Assembly: GCA_037447655.1 (NCBI GenBank)
Contig: JBBHKE010002135.1
Location: 518,042 to 582,041 of the forward strand
Source: Zygnema cylindricum
Lineage: Eukaryota; Streptophyta; Zygnematophyceae; Zygnematales; Zygnemataceae
DNA length: 64,000 bases
Direction: 5' to 3'
This document shows, in pieces, positions 55,652 to 64,000 of this stretch. The stretch's first letter is position 1, and each line of letters starts with the position of its first letter. The notes beneath the pieces are model-generated. The model ran no database searches and had not been told where the DNA came from. It was given only the letters and a program-made list of their open reading frames with translations. The translations under genes and the position numbers were made by a program.

Positions 55652-56600
55652 GGAGAGGGGGAGGGAGGGGTAGGGAGGGGGAGGGGGAGGGGGTGGGGTA
55701 GCGGCAAAGGTGAGGGGAGAGGGAGAGGAAGGGGGAGAGGAAGAGAGAGAAGGAGGGGGCGGGGGAGGGGAAGGGTTAGAGGCAGACGTGGGGGAGTGGG
55801 GAAGAGGAAGAGGGAGAGAGGGAGAGGGGGAGGGAAAGGGAGCGGGGAAGGGATTGAGAGAGGGAGAAAGAGAGGGAAAGGGAGAAAGTGAGGAAAAAGG
55901 AGGGTGAGAAAAAGAGAGAGCGCGAGATGGGAGAGAGAGAGGGGTGAGGGGTTGAGAAAGAGCGAGAGGTGAGAGAGCGCGCGAGAGAGAGGACATATGG
56001 AGAGAGGGAGGAGAGAGAGAGGGATATTGAGGGAGGGAGGGGAGAGGGAGAAAAGGAGAGAAAAAGGGAGAGAGGACGAGGGAGAAGGAGGAGATTGAGA
56101 GGGAGAGGGAGATTGAGAGGGAAACGGAGAGGGAGAAGGAGTGGAAGATGGAGAGGGAGATCGAGAGGGAGAGGGAGAGGGAGAGGGAGGTGGAGAGGGA
56201 GTGGGGAAGAGGTAATCGGAGAGGGAAAGGTAGGGGGAGGGGGAGGGAGTGTAAGAGAAAGAGATGGATAGGGAGCGGGAGAGACAAAGAGTGAGAGGGA
56301 GGGGGTGATGAATTTTTTAGGGTTTGAGGGAGGGAGGGGGTGGGGGAGGGGAAGGGGGGGGGGGAAGGGGGAGAGAGAGGGAGAGGGAGACGGAGAAGGA
56401 GAGGGAAAAGGAGAGGGAGAGGAAAGGGGGAGAGGGAAAGGGGGAGAGGAAAGGGGGAGAGGGAAAGGGGGAGAGGGAAAGGGGGAGAGGAAGGGGAGTG
56501 ATAGGGACAGGGAGAGGGAAAGACGGATAGGGTGGGGCGGGGGAGCGGGAGGGAGAGAGTCCGCAAGACAGCGAGGGACAAAGCGAGAGGGTAAGAATTC
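55652..56600 (+). repeat. GA-rich satellite tract 2
   Basis: Purine-rich (GGGAGA)n tract, again with GCGCGAGAGAGAGGACATATGG (55980) as in tract 1. Long open frames are repeat artefacts. Confidence 0.93.
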
Positions 56601-56700
56601 TATACCTTTTCAATTCTCCTCGTCCCCTTCTAGTGTTTTCCTTTTTTTTCGCTTTTTTGTGTTGTCCTCAGGCGAATTTTGATTCCGCCTCAAATTATGA

Positions 56701-57010
56701 GACAATTTGACGGAGAGGGATAGGGAGAAAGAGGGAGAAGGTTAGGAAGTGGGAGGGAGAAGTAGAAGGTGAGGAAGAACGAAGAGGAGAGGGAGAGGGG
56801 GAAAGAGAAAGAGAAATGGAGATGGAGAGAAAGGGGGGAAAGAAAGTGAGGGTGAGGGGAAGGGGAGAGGAGAGAGTGAGGAGAGAGAGAGAGAGGATAG
56901 GGTGAGGAGAGGTCGGAGAGAGGGCGTGGGGGTAGAGAGAGAGTAGGGGGAGAGGAGAGCGGCGAGAGAGGGCGAGGAGAGGAGGTAGATAAAAGAAGAG
57001 GAAAAGAGAA
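56701..57010 (+). repeat. GA-rich satellite tract 3
   Basis: Continues the GA tract after a ~100-bp T/C-rich interruption (56601-56700). Confidence 0.9.
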
Positions 57011-57094
57011 GAGTTGAGGTGTGGTGAGGTGAGGTGTGTAGACCTACACGATAGGATCACAACGAAAAAAGTACTGTACCTTTCAAGATTTTGT

Positions 57095-57700
57095 AATATT
57101 GGGCTCCCATTGGCTGAACGTTTAGCATCATATGACACAAAGTCGTTAACTTTCCAACGTCAATAGTTAAATACTGTGCATAATACAGCCTGTCCTCACT
57201 TTTATGCGGGCGGGCTGCCATTGGTTGCAATTACATTACTCTATCACAATAGGACCTAAAATTACAACCACTATCGTTAATGTAGAATTTTGACGGCGAG
57301 CACCCATTGGTGAACGCTTTGTCATCTAACGAAATGAAATCTTTAAATTTTTTCATTTCAACATATACCCTTTGACATCATTTTTTTTTTGCGTGCGACT
57401 TTGGCGTGCGACCATTGATTGCACAGTATATCACCGTATGACACTTAGACCTCTTGACATCTGGAACTCACCTCTGACGTCATAAAATTTTTAGGGCGGG
57501 CGCCAACTTGTGCCACGCTGTACCATCCGATTACACCAGGTTTTAAAATTCCGAGCTTGATAGCTGTACAAATTTTGTGGCTAAATGTCTTCGTCATTTT
57601 TTGACGGCGGCCGCCTTTTTGTTCCACATTTTATCATCAATCTTTGAGGCGGTCGTCTAATGGTTCCACGTCATAGCAAACTACAATATCATAATAAAAC
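57095..57700 (+). repeat. ~100-bp degenerate repeat with CCCATTGGT core
   Basis: About seven copies near 57095, 57207, 57292, 57396, 57494, 57603 and 57648. Each has GGGCGG-GCCCATTGGT, CACG-TTTATCATC and a following AC. The spacing is about 85-112 bp except the last. Confidence 0.6.
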
Positions 57701-58800
57701 CGATGTTAAATGTACGGAAAACATTATTGGCTTTAAAATTTTGGACAAGGGAAGGGCCATCGTTTAGCGTATACACGTGTTTTAATTTGTGCGATAAAAC
57801 AAAAGTTAAGATCATCATCCATATTTTACAAACTGACCAAATCTAATGTAAAATTTTATTGTCTACATTCGTGTACCATGTACTTGCGACCAATTCATTT
57901 GTACCACAAAAATCATTACTATTTGCGCTTCAAACCACAAAAAGAAAGTGCGTGATGAAATAGCGTTAAAAAATATATTTTAGTTTTCGATTGGATTTTG
58001 GTGCGTCCACTTGTCGAGAGGCTCATGGCCTGTGAATCGTGTGAAAACCATAAAAATTCACGTGGTGACCAACGCGACACGTGTCCTTATCTTCCACGTG
58101 TATCTATTGTCACGTTCTGTCATTAACTAGCCACTAACTCGAGGTGGGTTGCCAAATACAAAATAAGATGGAGTAAATAAATATCGTGGTATAATCATGC
58201 CGTCGTTGTTACCTCCCTAACCTTTGGAATATCTTCGTTAGATGCTTTGCAATATTGTTATGGGAATAAAACAAAAAAGGTGGTAGGGAATAATACGTGA
58301 AGGAATCGATTTTTGTAAGCAGCCTCACTTTTGGTCAGATCGATCTTCACCCTAAGCCTTGTAGAATTCCAAGCTTCATGGCTTGCTAGAATTTTACCTC
58401 ATATCCTGTGTCACCAATTTTTCCGGGCGGCTCCCAATGTTTAAAAACCGTATTATGTTATTACACTAATGTATGATTTGTTTTGAACTTCATCTCTCGT
58501 TACATTTGAATTGGTTTCCTCTAACATGATAATCTAAGGTCATGCACCCATCGAGTACACTATATATCATCTCGTGACACTTCACTATTTCATTCAACAT
58601 CAAACATTGTGGTCGTCGAACACGAAGCAAGAATCAGGTGGCGACCTGGTAAAAAATCTTTCTCGAAAACAAGCATTGAATTAGTCACCATTGGTAATTT
58701 TAAGTTTAAAGGTAACCATCAACTTTCACCATAAGGTCAACTACACCCTTTGACATACCATTCGCTTTCACATTTTTGAAAACTTCGCACACGCGAAAAC
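57701..58800. other. No recognisable genes
   Basis: Unique-looking sequence with clustered ACGT cores near 58061-58105 (CACGTGG, CACGTGT, CACGTGT). No coding support. Confidence 0.5.
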
Positions 58801-59804
58801 TGTTGTAATTACTAAATTTATATGGTTTTTTCCAGGTCTAAATAGTTCAGTACAAATAGGAAAAAAAAATGGCGGACAACCTGTCTCCACCTCCTCTCTC
58901 TACCCACCATACTTGTTGTAGTCACTGAGGGATAGAGAGGGTGGTTGAGCTATGGCTGTCCTAGCTCAGCAAGCAGGACTAAAGAGTGACTTACGTCACT
59001 CTCAACAAAAGGTTGAGTCCGGCAAGAATCTAACCTATGACCGGCAGAGCGGGGCGTAGCCGTTAGCTCTAACTAGTTTGTCGTAGATGTCCGTTAGGAT
59101 ACATTAGGTTTGATAATTATTTAAACAGTGTTAAGACCATGAATTCGATTAATGGAATGACGAACGAAAGAACATAAACCTAGGTGTTATAAAGTGCGAA
59201 CATTAACTCGCACGAAACAAATTAATCGGACATTTTTTTCAACGGCAGACATTTAATGTCAGATTTAATCCGAGGCGTATATCACTGCCGAGATCGTGGA
59301 ATGGTCACTTTGGTGTTTATGGACGTGGCATGACGTGGCGCCACGTGGAGGAACATTTGGTCACAATAATTCCGGGGATCATAAGGACGAGTTAAAAGTG
59401 GACGCGCGTCCACTCAATGGCCTTGCCGTACACAAGCCGTACAGAAAGTACATCGGTCGTAGTACCTCTTTTGTACCCTACAGTCATTTGATTGGTTCGT
59501 ACGTCAGTAGATAGGGGTTGTGAGAGGGGTTTAGGACTTAGAGAATTTGGTAGGTACTGACCTCTTTCCCTTTGAGAGTTTGTATAAACTTGGCATCTTT
59601 GCCACCTCATAATTAATCAGCTGGTTGGCCGTTTTCAATGATTTTTTTTGCTACGAATTCAGGGGAGTCTGTACTGCACATGTGTGCAGTCAAATTGTCA
59701 GTTTGCCTTCTTGGGTAGCAGTGATTGTGGCTTGAATTGGGCTAGTGAAAAACTATCTAAAGGCTTATTGTATTCTGTAGTCAAATTGAGGACACATAAT
59801 TTCA
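58801..59804 (+). mobile_element. Solo LTR of the E family, ~1004 bp
   Basis: TGTTGTAATTACTAAATTT to CATAATTTCA, aligned over its full length with both E LTRs: hairpin block (58888-58960), tRNA-like segment (about 59007-59085), CATGACGTGGCGCCACGTGG (59331-59350), TATAAACTT near 59582 and AGTGAAAAACTATCTAAAGGC. No gag or pol on either side, so it is a solo LTR from LTR-LTR recombination. Flanks AAAAC and AAAAA do not settle the duplication. Confidence 0.88.
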
Positions 59805-62480
59805 AAAAAAAAACACGCTGTACAAACTTTTTTGACAAGTGAAAAACACTTGGCGTCACTTTTCATTTCTTCATAGACAATAAGCCCTTTGCCCGACAAC
59901 AACAATATTGCTTCTCTTTTCTTGGTTGCATGTTCTTGGTCTATATTATAAACTTCTATAACAAGCCTACAAACTATCGAGCAATCTCGTAAATTTACCT
60001 TCACTTTGGCACTAGGTTCTTCAATGCCGTTATGCTTCAAGAATGTTTTCTTTTTAGTGTTTGATCCGTTCTTGCTTTTTCATGCTTGAAAGGGCCATTT
60101 TTAATATTTTTGGTTCGTTTTTATTACTTTTGTGCTCAATGAATGATTTTATTTTTTCATATTTAGGGTTTTTTAGTAAGAATTAGAAAGAATAAGTTTT
60201 CTTTTTTGGAGTACTACATACTATCATTTTTCAAGATCATAGAATTATCTAATATCTTCACTCCATTTCAATACATGTTACTCATCTGTTTTACATTATA
60301 TTTAAACAACTAAGTGCGGGCAAATAACACGTTCAACCATGGCTAAATCCGGATAGAGGTTAGTATTTACCGCATTTCAACAATAGTGCGTTTTCCAACA
60401 TATACGAATTAATCCGAAGTCCCTATCGACTACCTTGATATATTTACGTTATGATGATCTATTTTTACGATAAACATTGTTTATGTTTGATTGTTTAACA
60501 CGTAAAACGATTGTTTTATGAAGCTGATACCAATTTGTTTTCCAACATATTTATTTACGAAAGCGTTTTTAAATAACCTCGTATTTTGATTTTCTCAATT
60601 TTTAAATTAATTTATAACAAGCTTTTGAGTGACACTAGTTATCAACACCATCATGTTTATTAACATGTTTGCTTTTTGTATTTTGTGTTACCAATAAATA
60701 TGAAAACATGACTATAGACTTATGTTATCAAAGTGGCCAAGACTCCAAAAATTGTATTTATCGAAGGCGTTTTTGGAAAACGGGGTTTTGTGGCCAACAT
60801 AGTTTTTTAAGGTTTAACTTAATATCAGCCTTGTTTGTGAAACTGTTAATCAACACTTTTTCGTTTCCAAATTTTGTCACTACAACGTGATTATATACCG
60901 GATATGTCTGTTAAGAGACCTTTCGCTATGCTTGACGAGGTTGTTGCATTGACAAACAAGAAGCTTGTGTTTGGTTACACGTATGAAGACAGATGTATTT
61001 TACAACATATAAAGATAGTTACGGTATGCAACACGAATCCATTTTCCAACATATTTACACATAGAATCCTTTTTTAAATGGCCCATAATTATTTTGATGC
61101 TTAAGTCCACACATATTTTTGGTACTTAATTAACCATAGCCTAAGGTTTTGTAAAAAAATATTGTTTTGCGTCACTCTTCTACTCATTGGAGATTGAGAA
61201 TCTAGCTTATCGACTAGTGAAAGTTGCACATTAGAAAAACAGTTAAATTTTGCACGCATCCGTCCGCATCACACGCATGTTTTTTTGGTTCGCTTACTTA
61301 ATGCTTTATTTGGTGCGCTTCATTAATGCTTATTTTTTTCGCGCTTTTTGAATGGCATCGTGTTGCTCTTACTTAATGTTTTTTGTTGCTCTTGATTAAC
61401 ACTTTTTTCGGTGCGCTTAATCAACGCTTTTGTATTGGGAAAACTCAATGTTTTCTTGTTGCATGCAATACTTGCTTTCTTTGGTACGCGCAATCATCTT
61501 TTTTGTTTGTCGTCGTACATTTTGCTCATTGCGCTTACATAGTGCTTTGTTTGCTGCAATTGTTTTTACGCTTTTTGAGGTTCGTCTCTTTCTTTTGTGA
61601 GTTTAGTGAATGCATTTTTGGTGCGCTTCGTTGATGTTTTTTTCTTGCGCTTAATAAACGTTTTTTTATCGCGAGCAGTTAATGATCTTTTTTGGAGTAT
61701 ACTTTTAGTTTGGGCATCAGGATATTTGTAATTATTTTATTTTGTGGTTTTGTTTGCATAGCTTATGGTTTCGAGTAAGTTTTACGATATTTGCAAGTTT
61801 TTTCTTTGGGGTTCTAATTTACGAGTGACCCCATGCCACCACTTTACTATGAAGATCTAAACATTTCCACTTCCCTAGCTGCTTCCTCGTGGTAAAGATG
61901 GGATAGAACGATAAGAGTCTACGTTGAAGGATTATTTTAGTGCCTACAAAATCAAACACGAATTCTTTTCATGCGACGTCACGTCAAAGGTCTGACGTAA
62001 GTTTGGTCTCTAAGGACAAATTATGATCGCTTAAATTAAGGTTGGAACATATCCTTACATGATGACGTGTTAAATCGACTCCCAAGGATTAAGGGTGAAT
62101 TTAAGCAGTCCTATATTGTTTTTATGTAGACGTGTAAAAGACTTTATGTCAGAATTTGCACGGTTGCCATACTGATGACGTGGACGAATCGCTCCAATCC
62201 ATTTTTTTACTCTACAACGACACATAAAATCGCGTGGAACGATTTCCAGTTGTCGGTCTTGAAACCAACTGCGACTCCATAATTTCTTCGAGCCATAGGG
62301 ACTGTACTTTAGTAAGGACCGTACGGATATTGCTTATGAAACCACGTTTCATACTGCACCGCGCAGTTGAATTGATGAAGGTACAGTAAAGTGCAGCTGT
62401 CATTTGTAGGGATAAAGTACAGCTTGCATTTGTCGTCTACCGGATCAGTTCTACTTTTGGAATCTTTAGAGAATGCGCCG
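59805..62480. other. AT-rich stretch, no genes
   Basis: Repeated GTGCGCTTAATTAACGCTTTTT-like phrases near 61290-61680 suggest an old ~30-bp degenerate repeat. No coding region supported. Confidence 0.5.
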
Positions 62481-62482
62481 AG

Positions 62483-62870
62483 AAACTAAACGTTTCAAAC
62501 TTATTTTCGCACGAAACTAAACGTTTCAAACTTAAATTCGCACGAAACTAAACGTTTCAAACTTATTTTCGCACGAAACTAAACGTTTCAAACTTATTTT
62601 CGCACGAAACTAAACCTTTCAAACTTATTTTCGCACGAACCTAAACGTTACAAACTTATTCTCGCACGAAACTAAACGTTTCAAACATATTTTTCGCACG
62701 AAACTAAACGTTTCAAACTTATTTTCGCACGAAACTAAACGTTTCAAACTTATTTTCGCACGAAACTAAACGTTTCAAACTTATTTTCGCACGAAACTAA
62801 ACGTTACAAACTTATTTTCGCACGTAACTAAACGTTCAAACTTATTCTCGCACGAAACTAAACGTGCAGA
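62483..62870 (+). repeat. 31-bp minisatellite, about 13 copies
   Basis: Unit CGAAACTAAACGTTTCAAAC plus TTATTTTCGCA. Most copies differ by 0-2 bases. The half GAAACTAAACGTTTC is itself a near palindrome, so each unit can form a small hairpin. Confidence 0.95.
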
Positions 62871-63038
62871 ACATTATTAGTTTGCGCACGATAATAAAGT
62901 GCGATTTTTTACTACACCATCAATATTGAACGCCGCACATGGTACGGTACAGGACTTTGCAAAGACAAAAAACAAATTAGCCGACGGAAGAAAAAAGTTA
63001 ACCTAACTAACTTGCTTCCCTACATTCACTGCGCCTCC

Positions 63039-63158
63039 TTCCTCCTTCCCCTTTCTCCTTCCCTTTCCCCTTCCACCTCCCCCTCACCCTCCCCCTTCCC
63101 TTCCCCCTACCCCCTTCCCCCTTCCCCTTTTCCCTTTCCCCCTCCCCTTTTCCCTGTG
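63039..63158 (+). repeat. C/T-rich tract (CCCCTTCC)n
   Basis: Pyrimidine tract of ~120 bp, followed by a short purine-rich stretch and GGCCATGGTGGCC (63207-63219), which recalls the LTR block of the A/E/F families. Confidence 0.88.
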
Positions 63159-63419
63159 GGAGTCCTAAGAAGAATGCGAGGAGGAGAGGGAGAAGGAAGG
63201 TACAAAGGCCATGGTGGCCGAACTTCAGTCGACAGTGTCTTATTTGGATTTTTCATTCCACTGGAGGTGATTTCTTGGTTTTCTGGGTTTCTTTTCTTTT
63301 TTATGTTTTTTTTAAGGTCTTTTAGGTTTTTGAGTGTTTTAATTAGGTTTTCCTGTGACTTTTTTAGGATTTTTTTTATGGGCGCATTTGGGTTGCTTAG
63401 GTTTTTATGACGTTTCTTA

Positions 63420-63630
63420 ACCTTTTTGTTTGTTTTTTGTTGGAAATTTGCTGTTTTTTTTAAGGTTTATTGCTTTATTTTAGGGTTGTATGTTGTTTTG
63501 TTAGGTTTTATTCTGTTTTTTAGGGTTTATTTTGTTTTTTTTAGGTTTGATGTTGTTTTTTTCTTATTTTTTGTTGATATTTAGGGTTTCATGCCGTTTT
63601 TTAGGTTATATGCTGTTTTTTTGGAGTTGT
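63420..63630 (+). repeat. ~28-bp T-rich repeat (TTAGGGTTTATGTTGTTTT)
   Basis: About seven loose copies of TTTTAGGGTTTATGCTGTTTTTT. Each copy contains a TTTAGGG-like heptamer, but the heptamers are not contiguous, so it is not called telomeric. Confidence 0.6.
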
Positions 63631-63649
63631 ACTATTTTTTCTACATTTA

Positions 63650-63728
63650 CATATGTATGTATATATATTATATACATATATATATGTATACAATTATATA
63701 TGTAAATATGTATATATGTATATATGTA

Positions 63729-63768
<40 letters not shown>

Positions 63769-63791
63769 ATATATATATATATATATATGTA

Positions 63792-63871
<80 letters not shown>

Positions 63872-64000
63872 ATATATATATATATATATATATATGTAGT
63901 ATATAATATATATATATATATATATTGTAGTATATATATATATATATATATATGTAGTATATATATATATATCTATATATATATATATATATATATATAT
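63650..64000. repeat. (TA)n microsatellite with GTAG punctuation
   Basis: Long TA runs broken at intervals by ATGTAGTATA, at least six times between 63762 and 63960, giving a higher-order unit of about 45-50 bp. It continues past the window edge. Confidence 0.97.

Noticed and set aside
55646-57138. 311-codon and other frames in the second GA tract
   Set aside because: Same low-complexity cause; open in several frames on both strands.
63420-63630. Interstitial telomere repeat (TTTAGGG)
   Set aside because: The heptamer occurs once per ~28-bp unit, never in tandem.

Overview
The window looks like repeat-rich nuclear DNA of a land plant, possibly a non-seed lineage; the species cannot be fixed from sequence alone. 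The signs are Ty1/copia-type LTR retrotransposons, primer sites matching plant-type initiator tRNA-Met, MITE-like inverted-repeat elements, microsatellites and long AT- or GA-rich satellites. I found no convincing single-copy host gene, rRNA, functional tRNA or CRISPR array. Nearly all recognisable coding sequence is broken gag-pol of retrotransposons.

Layout. (1) 1-11296 is a three-part nest: element A (minus) is split by element B (minus, 2010-7359, with both LTRs) and by element 1 (plus, entering from the left edge and ending at 1549). (2) 11297-14609 holds a dispersed repeat block, a MITE-like unit and featureless AT-rich DNA. (3) 14610-27123 is element E (plus, both LTRs). Its 5' LTR is split by a complete but decayed element D (minus, 15128-21329). 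E sits inside a MITE-like repeat and has a near-perfect 5-bp target duplication. (4) 27124-36800 is AT-rich and carries an OTU-protease-like pseudogene with a poly-Asp tail, a ~150-bp tandem repeat and two MITE-like units with TA-flanked inverted repeats. (5) 36870-39887 is a truncated plus-strand copia relic (G), interrupted by a 912-bp insertion. A 358-bp LTR with a canonical tRNA-Met 3'-end primer site follows at 41038. (6) 42950-48557 holds LTR fragments, CT and 21-bp minisatellites, 125-bp and ~360-bp tandem repeats and hairpins. (7) 48558-57010 is a tandem LTR-gag-LTR-gag array (family F, minus) lying between kilobase-scale GA tracts. (8) 57095-64000 has ~100-bp repeats, a solo LTR of the E family, a 31-bp minisatellite and an AT microsatellite at the right edge.

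The most interesting shared feature: five elements (A, B, D, E, F) carry, directly after the 5' LTR, a site related to GGTTATGGGCC. It is complementary to the anticodon arm of initiator tRNA-Met, not to its 3' end. This is the internal or half-tRNA priming known from Drosophila copia. Pairing the anticodon CAU places an ATG inside the primer site, and that ATG is in frame with gag (in E it is the first ATG of gag). The A, E and F LTRs also share a hairpin-like block and an antisense tRNA-like segment with pol III A/B-box-like motifs.
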